The notes under the pieces are model-generated. The model was not told the DNA's origin, ran no database searches, and saw only the letters and a list, made by a program, of their open reading frames with translations. Positions 16,066-25,688 of a DNA stretch of 49,466 nucleotides are shown here, piece by piece. The position numbers were made by a program, and so were the translations under genes. Numbering within the stretch: the stretch's first letter is position 1; every line of letters starts with the position of its first letter. Where the stretch lies: positions 1 through 49,466 of the forward strand of contig JAAXXL010000014.1 of assembly GCA_013334485.1 (NCBI GenBank), given 5' to 3'. This DNA is from Chlorobiaceae bacterium (GTDB taxonomy: Bacteria > Bacteroidota > Chlorobiia > Chlorobiales > Chlorobiaceae).

Positions 16066-16380
16066 TCAGTTTCTGCTATTGACCTGCGCATCAAGAGTAA
16101 GGTTCATCTGTTCTTTCAACAGTCTGAGACGTTCACCTGCATGCGGATCGCCAGAGGCTTCCTGCAACCTCAATACCGCACTTTTGGCATAAAAACCACC
16201 CTTCGGTTCCAGCTCTCTGCGTTTTTCAGTCACTCCGATTTCAATGCTCGCAAGCTCTGCAACTTCAACAATCTCTTCTGAAACTGTCGGGTCCTGTCTC
16301 ACCATTTTCAGGGCGTTATATGCCTCACCGAATTGGCAGGCCTCGATCAACTCAATAATGCTTTGCAGTTGTGTGTTCAT
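16066..16380 (-). CDS. Hypothetical helical protein, 104 residues
   Basis: An acidic, mostly alpha-helical protein starting MNTQLQSIIELIEACQ. Heptad-like Leu/Ile spacing and a second helical part (SAVLRLQEASGDPHAGERLR) suggest a small helical-repeat fold, such as a single tetratricopeptide-like hairpin. There is no signal peptide or metal motif. The ATG at 16380 has no Shine-Dalgarno site. The gene is not in an obvious operon. Continuous coding character and composition support a real gene, but I cannot assign a function. Confidence 0.6.
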   Translation of the reverse strand: MNTQLQSIIELIEACQFGEAYNALKMVRQDPTVSEEIVEVAELASIEIGVTEKRRELEPKGGFYAKSAVLRLQEASGDPHAGERLRLLKEQMNLTLDAQVNSRN

Positions 16381-16452
16381 GATTTACGCAAGTCGATTGT
16401 TATTACTCTTTACATCTCCGGTTTATGGCAGCTCAAGCCCAGTTGGAGCACG

Positions 16453-16486
16453 ATTCATACAATCAGAGCCTCTTGCTCTGCATGAA
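16453..16486. other. Stem-loop in the gap upstream of miaA
   Basis: CAGAGC (16464-16469) pairs with GCTCTG (16475-16480), with outer TTCAT/ATGAA pairing. There is no T-tract. The gap from 16381 to 16762 is otherwise featureless to me. Confidence 0.35.
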
Positions 16487-16762
16487 TATATTTTGAATAG
16501 AGCCGGGCTGTTTCTGCAATCTCCGTTATGACAATAAAATAAATTTAGTCTCAATTTGCGAGATTTTCTGTGCGTACCGGGCACATTGCCCTCTCCCCAT
16601 TCCGTTGCTGCCGTGATAACCGTTATGGAATCGTCAAGGAAATAGCATGAGGGCTACGAAGAGTGCGACACGGTACAGTTAAAATGACCGGTTCGCATTT
16701 TGGTAATATCTTCTATCTTTCCTGATTACACTGGCAATTCCGATCATTTGTATCCATCACGT

Positions 16763-17713
16763 ATGCAATCCGAAGCCAAAGCTCATCCTGTCATTGTCAT
16801 TCTCGGGCCTACGGCTTCAGGCAAATCTGCCCTTGCTCTCTCTGTGGCTAAAAAAATTGACGCTGAGATTGTCTCGGCTGATTCACGGCAGATTTATCGT
16901 GAGCTTGACATAGGTTCGGCCAAGCCATCCAGAGAAACTCTCAGGGAGGTGAAGCATCATTTTATTGATGAAAAAAATATCGGAGAACCCTTCACTGCCG
17001 GTGATTTTGCAACTGAAGCTGTTCAGCGTATCCGGGATATACACCAAAGGGGAAAGGAGGCTGTTGTAGCCGGTGGCTCGACTCTTTATCTGGAAGGTCT
17101 GCTTGAAGGGTTTGCCGACCTACCTGCTGCCGACCCTGAAATACGAGCGCGACTGACGGCGGAATTGGAAGCGCAGGGAAATGAATCGCTTTTTGAACGA
17201 CTGGTTCAGCTTGATCCGGCGCAGGCGGCAACGCTTGACGCGACGAAGAGCCAGCGCCTCATACGCAGCCTTGAAATTATTGAAATAACGGGTAAACAGG
17301 TTACTGAATTACAGGCTGAGGGTAAAAAGATTCATACCGGTCTCCAATTTCTCCCTGTGGCTCTTTCGATGCCGAGAGAGATTCTCTACGAAAGAATAAA
17401 CAATCGAACTGATGAAATGATCGATGCCGGTCTTTGCAATGAGGCTGAAATGCTCTATCATAAGTATCAGAAAATAGTTGCCAGCAAAAAAATAGCTGCA
17501 CTGCAATCGGTGGGATATCAGGAACTTTTTCAATACCTTCAGGGGATAACTGACTTGCAGACCGCAATTATCCTGATAAAGCAGCACACGCGGAATTATG
17601 CAAAACGGCAGTTGACTTTTTTCAAAAATAGGCTTAATGTTCACTGGATACCGGCGCCTCAGAATATTAGTGAGCATGAAGTTCTTGCCAACCGGCTGGC
17701 AGGAATGCGATGA
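16763..17713 (+). CDS. miaA: tRNA dimethylallyltransferase
   Basis: A 316-residue cytoplasmic enzyme that adds a dimethylallyl group to N6 of A37 in tRNAs reading UNN codons. The P-loop is GPTASGKS at residues 15-22. SADSRQIY, the pair GGSTLY, the RL(I)RSLEI region and the C-terminal [14 protein letters not shown] tRNA-binding motif are all present. Length matches the family. I choose the ATG at 16763, giving the usual 10-15 residues before the P-loop; an earlier in-frame start at 16700 would add 21 atypical residues. There is no clear Shine-Dalgarno site. It stands apart from hfq or mutL partners. Confidence 0.96.
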   Translation: MQSEAKAHPVIVILGPTASGKSALALSVAKKIDAEIVSADSRQIYRELDIGSAKPSRETLREVKHHFIDEKNIGEPFTAGDFATEAVQRIRDIHQRGKEAVVAGGSTLYLEGLLEGFADLPAADPEIRARLTAELEAQGNESLFERLVQLDPAQAATLDATKSQRLIRSLEIIEITGKQVTELQAEGKKIHTGLQFLPVALSMPREILYERINNRTDEMIDAGLCNEAEMLYHKYQKIVASKKIAALQSVGYQELFQYLQGITDLQTAIILIKQHTRNYAKRQLTFFKNRLNVHWIPAPQNISEHEVLANRLAGMR

Positions 17714-17847
17714 ACAAAAGATGGTTGCCGGTTATTATCACCAACCCCTGTTGTCGGGTTTATCACAGAGAAAACGAAAGCCTTTATTGACTTGCTAAAG
17801 CAATTCACCATATTGCTTTACATGTAAGGCTAACCTGCAGTACAGTT

Positions 17848-18423
17848 ATGAGACACTCAATTTCAAGCCGCAAAGAGTTAACTATCCTTAAAATTGAGGA
17901 AGATGTATTCGATTTTCGTCATGGCAATGCATTCAAAGCGGTTATTGACAGCCTTGTTATCCAGGAGAACAGTAAAAATCTGATAGTTGATTTCTCTCTG
18001 GTTAAAGCCATTGATTCATGTGGCATCAGCTCGATGCTCCTGGCCCATCAACTTGCAAATCAGTCGCACGGACTTGCTATTTTCGTCTCTTTGTGTCAGC
18101 AGATCAAAGATCTCCTCAAACTGACGAATCTCGATAAACAGCTCTATATCTTTTCTTCAATTAATGAGGTTATGACCTTGATTGAACCGGCCATGAAAGG
18201 CAAGCGAGGTCCAAGGGGAAAAGCTGCTGCTCCGACGTATGAAGTGGTTGATGAGCTTTGTGAAGAGCTTGATCTTATTGCTGAGCATGATCTCCATGAC
18301 GAGACGCTCGATGATAATCTTGTAGATCCCGATGAGATATCCGATCAACCTGAAAGTTCTGATCCTGTTGCCATGAAAGAATCAGGTACAAAAAAAAGAG
18401 GCCGCCCTAAAAAAAACCAATAA
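17848..18423 (+). CDS. STAS-domain protein with acidic linker and basic AT-hook-like tail
   Basis: A 191-residue protein. Residues about 10-112 form a STAS domain (anti-anti-sigma type) with NLIVDFSLVKAIDSCGIS, where Ser in DSCGIS is at or near the usual phosphorylation site. An acidic low-complexity linker follows (ELCEELDLIAEH, DPDEISDQPESSD), and it ends KKRGRPKKNQ, which looks like an AT-hook (RGRP core). This STAS-plus-DNA-binding-tail layout is unusual. It might titrate an anti-sigma factor or associate with the nucleoid. It precedes two Cfa genes by 70 bases and could be in the same transcript. Confidence 0.8.
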   Translation: MRHSISSRKELTILKIEEDVFDFRHGNAFKAVIDSLVIQENSKNLIVDFSLVKAIDSCGISSMLLAHQLANQSHGLAIFVSLCQQIKDLLKLTNLDKQLYIFSSINEVMTLIEPAMKGKRGPRGKAAAPTYEVVDELCEELDLIAEHDLHDETLDDNLVDPDEISDQPESSDPVAMKESGTKKRGRPKKNQ

Positions 18424-18493
18424 ATACCGCTATATTACACAGGGGCCCGATTCAGGATGAGCAAACTTCATACCACAGAGGAGAGGTTGGCGC

Positions 18494-19612
18494 ATGGGCA
18501 ATGATTTTTTCAAACACCGTCTTACAGCTCTTCTTTCATCGGCAGGCATTACCATAAATGGCAGTGCTCCATGGGATATAACGGTCCATGACAACCGCTT
18601 TTACCGGCGTGCCCTTTCGGAAGCACACCTTGGTGTCGGAGAGTCCTATATGGATGGCTGGTGGGAGTGCCCTGCTCTTGATGAGTTCTTTTACCGCATC
18701 CTCAGAGCCGGAGTGGAAAAAAAAGTTTCCGGCCTTCCTCGTCTACTCAATGGAGTGCTTGGTAAAGTAACCAACCTTCAGAACCCGTCAAGGGCATACA
18801 CTGTAGGGGAAACCCATTACAATATCGGCAACGACCTTTACTCGGCCATGCTCGACCGCCGCATGATCTACAGTTGCGCATTCTGGAAAGATGCTTTGAC
18901 TCTTGATGAGGCCCAGGAACGAAAGCTGCGTCTTGTTTGTGAAAAACTGATGCTGAAACCCGGAATGAAGGTGCTCGATATCGGGTGTGGCTGGGGTGGC
19001 GCTGCGCGTTTTGCTGCAGAAAACTATGGCGTAACGGTAACCGGTATAACCATTTCAAGCGAACAGGCAAAACTTGCCAGGGAGCTGTGTGCCGGTTTGC
19101 CTGTTGAGATAAAGCTCTCTGATTACCGGGATATCTCCGGAAACTATGACCGGATCTACTCTATCGGCATGTTCGAACATGTCGGTCATAAAAATTACCG
19201 GAGATACTTTCAGATTGTCCGGAATAATCTTGCTTCTGATGGCCTCTTTCTCCTGCACACCATAGGAAGCAACAGCACCGGAACCAATACCGATCCCTGG
19301 ACCAGTAAATATATTTTCCCCAACTCGATGCTCCCTTCAGCAAACCATCTGACTGCCGCAGCAGAAAGAGAACTTATACTTGAAGATTGGCACTCTTTCG
19401 GCAATGACTATTATCGAACCCTCAAGGCATGGCACTCCAATATTGAAACAAGCTGGAGATCTCTTTCACAAGACTATGATGAGCGGTTTCATCGCATGTG
19501 GAGCTACTATCTGCTCAGCGCAGCAGGCTCTTTCAGGGCACGCCATGTGCAGTTGTGGCAACTGCTCTATTCAAAAAGCGGCATTGAAGAGGAGTTTCGG
19601 GTTCCGAGATAG
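18494..19612 (+). CDS. cfa: Cyclopropane-fatty-acyl-phospholipid synthase, copy 1
   Basis: A 372-residue SAM-dependent methyltransferase that adds a methylene bridge to unsaturated acyl chains of membrane phospholipids. The N-terminal lipid-binding part has PWDITVHD and LGVGESYMDGWW. The catalytic part has the SAM motif VLDIGCGWGG, MIYSCAFW, SIGMFEHVGHKNY and YIFPNSMLPS. A strong ribosome site (GAGGAG) precedes the ATG at 18494. A close paralogue follows 28 bases downstream with the same length and motifs, so this is a tandem duplication in one operon. Confidence 0.95.
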   Translation: MGNDFFKHRLTALLSSAGITINGSAPWDITVHDNRFYRRALSEAHLGVGESYMDGWWECPALDEFFYRILRAGVEKKVSGLPRLLNGVLGKVTNLQNPSRAYTVGETHYNIGNDLYSAMLDRRMIYSCAFWKDALTLDEAQERKLRLVCEKLMLKPGMKVLDIGCGWGGAARFAAENYGVTVTGITISSEQAKLARELCAGLPVEIKLSDYRDISGNYDRIYSIGMFEHVGHKNYRRYFQIVRNNLASDGLFLLHTIGSNSTGTNTDPWTSKYIFPNSMLPSANHLTAAAERELILEDWHSFGNDYYRTLKAWHSNIETSWRSLSQDYDERFHRMWSYYLLSAAGSFRARHVQLWQLLYSKSGIEEEFRVPR

Positions 19613-19640
19613 ATAACAAATAAAGCTAAACTTATGACGT

Positions 19641-20762
19641 ATGATGGTGGACTCATTCTGCAAACGAGCGCTTGAACGTCTGTTTCAGTCTGCCGATATC
19701 CATATCGGGGGCAACCGGCCCTGGGATATCCGGATTCATAATCAGATCGTCTACCGTCGGGCTATTACTGAAGGTAATATGGGGCTTGGCGAATCATACA
19801 TGGATGGACAGTGGGAGTGTAATGACCTTGAGGAGTTTTTTTTCAGGCTGCTCACATCGAGAGTTGATGAAAAGGTTGTAACTGCTGCCGACAAGTTCAA
19901 CAAATTTTTAGGCAAAATCCGCAACCTCCAGTCTCCGTCCAGGGCATTTGCCGTGGGCGAAACCCATTACAATACCGGTAACGACCTTTTTGAAGCGATG
20001 CTTGATAATCGCATGATTTACAGTTGCGGTTACTGGAAAGAGACCAACAACCTTGATGAGGCCCAAAAAAACAAACTCCGCCTTGTTTTCGACAAGCTGC
20101 AACTTAAGCCCGGCATGAAACTGCTTGACATAGGGTGTGGGTGGGGCGGCTCTGCCCGCTTTGCAGCAGAGCACTACGATGTTTCGGTAACGGCTCTGAC
20201 GGTTTCAAGTGAACAGGCCAGAATTGCCAGAGAACGATGTGCCGGAATGCCGGTCAATATAGAGTTGATGGACTATCGTGATCTTCAAGGTTCTTTTGAT
20301 CGAGTCTACTCTATCGGCATGTTTGAACATGTAGGGTATAAAAACTATCGTGACTACTTTGAAATCATCAGCAAGTGCCTTAAGCCGGATGGATTGACCC
20401 TTCTGCATACCATAGGAGGCAATCAGCCATGCACCAACGGAGATCCCTGGAGCTGCAAATATATTTTTCCGAACTCCATGCTCCCCTCTGCAAGCCAGAT
20501 CTCGGAAAGCTATGAAGGGCTTTTCATGCTCGAAGACTGGCATGTCTTTACCCATGACTATGCGTTGACTCTCAGGGCGTGGAATGAAAAATTCGAGCAG
20601 GCGTGGCCTCTGCTTCAGGCAAAATACAGCGAACGATTTCACCGCATGTGGCGCTACTACCTCTTGAGTTTTGCCGGGGCTTTTCGAGCGCGTTCCATTC
20701 AGCTCTGGCAGGTACTCCTCTCCAAAAATGGCATTCAGGGCAGAACATCTATTGCAAGATAA
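19641..20762 (+). CDS. cfa: Cyclopropane-fatty-acyl-phospholipid synthase, copy 2
   Basis: A 373-residue paralogue of the preceding enzyme, colinear along its length, with the SAM motif LLDIGCGWGG, MIYSCGYW, SIGMFEHVGYKNY and YIFPNSMLPS. No catalytic residue appears lost, so both copies should be active. Differences cluster in the N-terminal 70 residues and in the region after HTIGG, which might change acyl-chain or headgroup preference. Translation starts at 19641 (two adjacent ATG codons) without a clear Shine-Dalgarno site, so it may depend on coupling to copy 1. Confidence 0.94.
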   Translation: MMVDSFCKRALERLFQSADIHIGGNRPWDIRIHNQIVYRRAITEGNMGLGESYMDGQWECNDLEEFFFRLLTSRVDEKVVTAADKFNKFLGKIRNLQSPSRAFAVGETHYNTGNDLFEAMLDNRMIYSCGYWKETNNLDEAQKNKLRLVFDKLQLKPGMKLLDIGCGWGGSARFAAEHYDVSVTALTVSSEQARIARERCAGMPVNIELMDYRDLQGSFDRVYSIGMFEHVGYKNYRDYFEIISKCLKPDGLTLLHTIGGNQPCTNGDPWSCKYIFPNSMLPSASQISESYEGLFMLEDWHVFTHDYALTLRAWNEKFEQAWPLLQAKYSERFHRMWRYYLLSFAGAFRARSIQLWQVLLSKNGIQGRTSIAR

Positions 20763-20779
20763 ATGGTGCCGGGCTCAGT

Positions 20780-22039
20780 TTACCGATAGAGCTGCTTTGC
20801 GGGAGTCGTTGTATTGAACCGCTCAATTTCCCGGCGGCTCTCATCCATAATCACTTCAAGCGGCTCATGGCTGATGAGCATCTCCCTGAAACGGGGTGTA
20901 CCGGCAAGGAGGTCGAAAAATTTCCCGTCTTTGATAATCATCCCTGGATAGCGGCTCTCAAGCTCAAGCAGCAGTGCCGTTGCTGTTCTGAAGGGAAGAA
21001 AAGCTTTTCGGTCAGCAAGCACAAACTTCAACCCGTTACAAAGCTCCCCCTTATACTTGCCGGAGAGAGGACGAAAAGCAACAGACTCAATGTTCACACC
21101 CGGCAGTCGATATGCCTTTAGTCCATCAGCAAGTTGAATGTTGTTGATAAAAGGGGCTCCGAACTGCATGAAAGGGGCGTCAGTTCCCCGCCCTTCACTC
21201 AATGTTGTTGCTTCAAGAAAAACCGTTGCCGGATAGACAATAGCGGTGTTGACACTCCGGATATTTGGCGAAGGAGTTAAAAAATTGAAACCCGGATACT
21301 CATCGCCAAAGCGCTCCCGGCTGTATCCCTGCATCGGAATGACCCGCAGGTCAAGATTTTTGCAGTGATGAGCTTTTAAAAAGAGGGCAATCTCTCCAAC
21401 GGTCATCGAGTGAATGAAAGGAATATGGATAGCTCCAACAAAGGAGTCATACCCGCTTGCTACCATGAAACCATCCTGTTTCATTGGAATAATCGGATTG
21501 GGACGGTCAAGCACCATAAACGCAACACCAGCCGCTTCACAAGCCTCCATGGCCAGCTTCATGGTTGAGATATAGGTATAACAACGAGTTCCGACATCCT
21601 GAAGGTCGAACACCAGAATATCAATTTCTCGTAACTTCGCGGCATCAGGTTTTTTTGAAGCTCCGTAAAGGGAGTAAACAGGAAGTGAGTTTGCTGCAAC
21701 GGTATTTCCAACGCTCTTGCCTGCTTCAATATCGGCAGAAAAACCGTGTTCGGGAGCCATGAGATATTTCAGATTTACTCCCTTCTGCAGCATGAGGATG
21801 TAGTTCGACTCCCCTTTCCGGTTGAGACCGGCAGCATTGGTGATGAGAGCAACCCGCTTATCTGCAAGCTCTTTGAACCCGGATGCTTCGAGTCGGTCAA
21901 TACCGCAGAGCAGGCTCTCTGCCCTGGAGGGAAAAGCCGTAAAGATAGTTGAAACTGCAACTGTCAAAAAGAGAGAAAAAATTCGGAAAAGCTTCTTCCG
22001 GCATTGACAGCGATGGGTATGAGGGCTCTTTTCAATCAT
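20780..22039 (-). CDS. DUF1343 protein, NamZ-type exo-beta-N-acetylmuramidase
   Basis: A 419-residue exported protein. The DUF1343 domain carries KRVALITNAAGLNRKG, MAPEHGFSADIEAG, VFDLQDVGTRCYTYISTM, LDRPNP and SEGRGTDAPF, all characteristic of the family. NamZ of Bacillus subtilis cleaves terminal MurNAc from peptidoglycan chains, so a role in wall turnover or recycling is likely. The chosen ATG at 22039 starts a basic stretch followed by a hydrophobic signal helix and a SRA cleavage site. Upstream open frame runs into the tRNA gene and is not coding. It converges with the second Cfa gene. Confidence 0.9.
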   Translation of the reverse strand: MIEKSPHTHRCQCRKKLFRIFSLFLTVAVSTIFTAFPSRAESLLCGIDRLEASGFKELADKRVALITNAAGLNRKGESNYILMLQKGVNLKYLMAPEHGFSADIEAGKSVGNTVAANSLPVYSLYGASKKPDAAKLREIDILVFDLQDVGTRCYTYISTMKLAMEACEAAGVAFMVLDRPNPIIPMKQDGFMVASGYDSFVGAIHIPFIHSMTVGEIALFLKAHHCKNLDLRVIPMQGYSRERFGDEYPGFNFLTPSPNIRSVNTAIVYPATVFLEATTLSEGRGTDAPFMQFGAPFINNIQLADGLKAYRLPGVNIESVAFRPLSGKYKGELCNGLKFVLADRKAFLPFRTATALLLELESRYPGMIIKDGKFFDLLAGTPRFREMLISHEPLEVIMDESRREIERFNTTTPAKQLYR

Positions 22040-22090
22040 AACAGGATGGCTATAGACAAAGTAGCGCGTTATGTCGAGAGTATAAAACAG

Positions 22091-22118
22091 AAAAGCCACC
22101 ATGTTGCAGGCGGCTTTT
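22091..22118 (-). terminator. Terminator after the initiator tRNA gene
   Basis: On the minus strand AAAAGCCGCC pairs with GGTGGCTTTT around an 8-base loop, ending in T-rich sequence 9 bases past the tRNA 3' end. One G-T pair. It probably ends tRNA transcription. Confidence 0.75.
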
Positions 22119-22126
22119 CTCTCTTG

Positions 22127-22199
<73 letters not shown>

Positions 22200-22244
22200 A
22201 TGTTGTGCTCACAATGTAAGCAAATAAACTTCAATTGCAAATAT

Positions 22245-24353
22245 TTATTGTATTTGTCTGCCATTTATTTCTTCGCCGTCGGGCTCTATAACAAAAAGCT
22301 TCCCGTCTGAGCCTTCAACAGCAAGAATCATCCCCTCGGAGTAGTCGTCACGAATAGTTCTGTTGGCGAGATTAGCCACAAGAACAACATTTTTGCCAAC
22401 CATCTCTTCAGGCGTGTAGTTTTTTGCTATGCCCGCAAGCACCTGTTTGGTCTCGGAGCCTACCTGAAGCTGGAGTTTAAGCAGCTTCCCTGCCTTTTTC
22501 ACCTTTTCAGCCGACAGGACTCTGGCAACCCGCAAGTCAACCTTGAGAAAATCATCAAAAGTGATAACAGGCTTGAACTCCATCTTTTGTTGTTCAGCAC
22601 CAGCTTCACGCTTCTCTGCTTCAGCAACAAGCAGTTCTATTTTTTTAAGTTCAGGCGCAATATCTGCATCCTCGATTTTCGTAAAGAGAATTTCAGAATC
22701 TCCACGGAGCCGGTGACCTTTTTCAAGCATTGGCCGGAGCAGGGAGTCCGTCAGGGAGTGACCATGGGTCAAAAGATCATCAATGGTGCCGGAGAAGCCG
22801 AGCATGGCATAGATCCTGTTGCTGGTTTCCGGGATAACCGGGTAGAGAGCAATAGCAAGGGCATGACAGAGATTGAGTGAAAGAGCCATGGTTTTTGCGG
22901 CAGTCTCACGGTCACTCTTGATCACCTTCCATGGTTCCGACTCGGTAAGAAAGCGGTTTGCCGCCCTTGCAATCTCCATACCAACCGAGACCGCATCCCT
23001 GAAATGAAACTGCTCAAATGCCAGATCAAGCTGTTTGAGGCTCTCCTGCCACTCTATGCCGATAGTATTCCACTCCTCAACACTGCATGCATAGGGAACC
23101 TCACCCTCAAAGCGGGCATTGGTAAAATCAACCGATCGCTTGATAAAGTTTCCGAGGGTATCGGCAAGTTCACCGTTTGTCCGGTTCTGAAAGTCCTGCC
23201 AACTGAAGTCAGTATCCTTGTTTTCCGGATAGTTCATGGCTATGCTGTACCGCAGGGTATCGGCGGGGAACTTCTCAAGAAACTCTCCGAGATAGACCGC
23301 ATAGTTCCTTGATTTCGAAAACTTTCTTCCCTCAAAGTTCATGAATTCCGAGGCCGGCACATTATCAGCAAGATTATAGCATCCGCTTTGGCGTCCCTCA
23401 TTCCAGGCCATAAGAATTGCCGGAAACATAAGGGTGTGGAAAACAACATTATCCTTGCCGATAAAATTCACAAGCCGGCTTTCCGGGTCCTGCCAGTAGG
23501 CTCTCCACCGTTCACTGTCTCCCTGCTCTTCTGCCCACTCCCTTGTAAAGGAGATATAACCGAGTACCGCATCAAACCAGACATAGAGAACTTTTCCCTC
23601 TGCTTCCGGAGTATCGAGTGGTACCTTGATGCCCCAGTTCAGATCGCGGGTTATGGCCCGGTCATTCAGGCCCTGCTTCAGCCAGGTGCGGCTGTAATTC
23701 ACAACATTTGAACGCCACTCATCCTCATGGCTGTTAACATAGGCTTCAAGCTGAGCCTGAAAGCGTCCAAGCGGGAAGTACCAGTGCATGGTATCACGAA
23801 GCTCGGGAGTCTCATCCGAAATTTTGCTCTTCGGGTTGATCAGTTCAAGGGGGCTTAAATGGGTACCGCACTGCTCACACTGATCACCATTGGCGTCAGG
23901 GTTATTGCAGATCGGGCAGGTTCCGGTAACATAGCGGTCGGAAAGAAAGCGATCGGCTTTCGGATCAAAAAAAAGCTTTTCGGTCTTCTTGTTGAATATT
24001 CCTTTCTGTTCAATCTCCGTAAAGAACTCTTTTGCTGTGGTATGATGGAGTGCCGAAGAGGTTCTGCCATAATAGTCAAAAGAGATAGCACACTTTCGGA
24101 ATGCATCAAGGTTCATGCGGTGGTAGCGGTCAACAACATCCTGTGGTGATATCCCCTCCTTCTCCGCTGTAATGGTAATCGGTACACCATGTTCATCAGA
24201 ACCGCCAATATGAATAACATCCTCACCCTTGAGCCGTTTATAGCGAACATAGATATCCGCAGGCAGATAGACTCCTGCGAGGTGACCGAGATGAACCGGG
24301 CCATTGGCGTATGGGAGCGCCGTTGTGACAAGGGTTCTTTTATAGTGAGACAT
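22245..24353 (-). CDS. metG: Methionyl-tRNA synthetase with C-terminal tRNA-binding domain
   Basis: A 702-residue enzyme that charges tRNA-Met. The class I signature is HLGH (residues 21-24, the HIGH motif). A zinc knuckle of CPIC...CEQC type is near 145-165, and KFSKSR stands for KMSKS. The anticodon-binding helices follow, and the last 110 residues are an EMAP/Trbp111-type domain (FDDFLKVDLRVARV...). The second C-pair supports the two-knuckle zinc form. The ATG at 24353 lacks a Shine-Dalgarno site. Its nearest downstream neighbour is the initiator tRNA gene, its own substrate. Confidence 0.97.
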   Translation of the reverse strand: MSHYKRTLVTTALPYANGPVHLGHLAGVYLPADIYVRYKRLKGEDVIHIGGSDEHGVPITITAEKEGISPQDVVDRYHRMNLDAFRKCAISFDYYGRTSSALHHTTAKEFFTEIEQKGIFNKKTEKLFFDPKADRFLSDRYVTGTCPICNNPDANGDQCEQCGTHLSPLELINPKSKISDETPELRDTMHWYFPLGRFQAQLEAYVNSHEDEWRSNVVNYSRTWLKQGLNDRAITRDLNWGIKVPLDTPEAEGKVLYVWFDAVLGYISFTREWAEEQGDSERWRAYWQDPESRLVNFIGKDNVVFHTLMFPAILMAWNEGRQSGCYNLADNVPASEFMNFEGRKFSKSRNYAVYLGEFLEKFPADTLRYSIAMNYPENKDTDFSWQDFQNRTNGELADTLGNFIKRSVDFTNARFEGEVPYACSVEEWNTIGIEWQESLKQLDLAFEQFHFRDAVSVGMEIARAANRFLTESEPWKVIKSDRETAAKTMALSLNLCHALAIALYPVIPETSNRIYAMLGFSGTIDDLLTHGHSLTDSLLRPMLEKGHRLRGDSEILFTKIEDADIAPELKKIELLVAEAEKREAGAEQQKMEFKPVITFDDFLKVDLRVARVLSAEKVKKAGKLLKLQLQVGSETKQVLAGIAKNYTPEEMVGKNVVLVANLANRTIRDDYSEGMILAVEGSDGKLFVIEPDGEEINGRQIQ

Positions 24354-24458
24354 GCTTAAAAAAGAGGAAACAGTTATAATGGAACAATAAATGCCGGCTG
24401 AAAAGAGAGGCGAACCGAGGCTAACGAATATCGAACACGGATCAAACGGTAATCCCTC

Positions 24459-25436
24459 TTATTTTTTCAGGAAAAGCGCATTAAACTTTTCTATCGGGAA
24501 TTTTCGGCGCTGATCACTTTTTTCGTAACGGAGCCAGACCAGTTTTTTCTGGGTGTCGGTGCTTTCAACAAACGCTGTGCCATCAGGAGTCGATACCCTG
24601 CTACCGACCGGGGGAAACGGGGTTGAGCTCGATGAGTGATGCTGGCACCCTTTTTCATGTTTTGAATAGCCAAGGCAGCATTTCGGACGATTACAGAGGC
24701 CGGTAATATTGAAGGCGTGGCTCTCGTTGCCTGCGGCTTCGGTGTATTGTGATTTTTCAGCAAACGGATTTGCGTGAATTTTCTGCAGCCAGCTCGAACA
24801 GCATAAGAGGCATCCGCAAGGACCGAATGCATTGGCTCTGCGTGCCTCTTCCCGCGTGGTAATCTGTACCATCTGTATTCTCGCCTTGAACTCACCGGCG
24901 AGATCACGCACAAGAGTTCTGAAATCAACACGGTGCGAAGAGGTATAGTAAACCGACAGCTTCTGCTGATCCATACGCAACTCGACATCGACCAGCTTCA
25001 AGTCAAGTTCATGTTTCTTGATCTTGTTCAGGCAGACATCACGAATCTCAGCCTGCCTTGTTTTCAATTCAAGAATAGCCTGAGAGTCACTCTCATCGGC
25101 AGAGCGAAGAAGAGCCGAGAACTCCTGACCATTTTTATCAAGCCCTTTCAGACGAAGTTTCTTGCGGGCAATCTGACCGGTTGAATAGACAACTCCGAAA
25201 TCGAAACCGCCATCTGATTCAACAATAACCTGCTCTCCGACAGTGAATATGGTACCGGTAGCATTGGAAAAAAACTCGCGACGGCAGCCCTGAAGCTCAA
25301 CCTCACAAATATCATTGAAAACCTCTCCGGAAGTATCGCCGTAAAGGGCTTCTACTTCACTGTGGAGCAATTGAGAAAGCCTCAACCTTACGTTGGTATT
25401 ATCACCTAACAGACAACTGCAAATAACATTGCTCAT
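24459..25436 (-). CDS. PSP1-domain protein (YaaT/RicT-like)
   Basis: A 325-residue cytoplasmic protein with a PSP1 C-terminal domain. Recognisable parts are VDFRTLVRDLAGEFKARIQM, GPCGCLLCC and LCNRPKCCLGY, the cysteines known to bind an iron-sulfur cluster in the Bacillus RicT/YaaT complex. RicT works with RicA and RicF in RNA processing by RNase Y; neither partner is visible here. A longer C-terminal tail (after CQHHSSSSTPFPPVG) resembles a small SH3-like segment. It is upstream of metG on the same strand, separated by 105 bases. Confidence 0.9.
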   Translation of the reverse strand: MSNVICSCLLGDNTNVRLRLSQLLHSEVEALYGDTSGEVFNDICEVELQGCRREFFSNATGTIFTVGEQVIVESDGGFDFGVVYSTGQIARKKLRLKGLDKNGQEFSALLRSADESDSQAILELKTRQAEIRDVCLNKIKKHELDLKLVDVELRMDQQKLSVYYTSSHRVDFRTLVRDLAGEFKARIQMVQITTREEARRANAFGPCGCLLCCSSWLQKIHANPFAEKSQYTEAAGNESHAFNITGLCNRPKCCLGYSKHEKGCQHHSSSSTPFPPVGSRVSTPDGTAFVESTDTQKKLVWLRYEKSDQRRKFPIEKFNALFLKK

Positions 25437-25521
25437 ATCAGATTGTTTTGAGATGCAGGGAAAGAGACTCCTGCAAATTAACCCATACTATAATAACAAC
25501 TTAATTATCCTGTAGACGTTA

Positions 25522-25650
25522 AATAAGGTGCTTTGATTTCTCTAAAAGCAGCATGCCATATCACTTGTTGCCACAACCTGGTTCTGCAACTGCTCATGCT
25601 GCATTCAAGGTAGCCAAATTTACACTATTTTTGGAACCCTGCACCTTATT
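25522..25650. ncRNA. Candidate structured RNA: nested inverted repeats between two operons
   Basis: Three inverted repeats nest inside each other: AATAAGGTGC (25522-25531) with GCACCTTATT (25641-25650), GCAGCAT (about 25548) with ATGCTGC (about 25598), and GTTGC with GCAAC inside. This gives a long hairpin with a large internal bubble, a layout seen in 6S-like RNAs among others. The 252-base gap has no ORF. I could not find a sequence signature for a named RNA, and the strand is unknown. Confidence 0.35.
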
Positions 25651-25688
25651 ACCTCTCTTTGGCTGCATAAAATAACAGCCATATGCAC

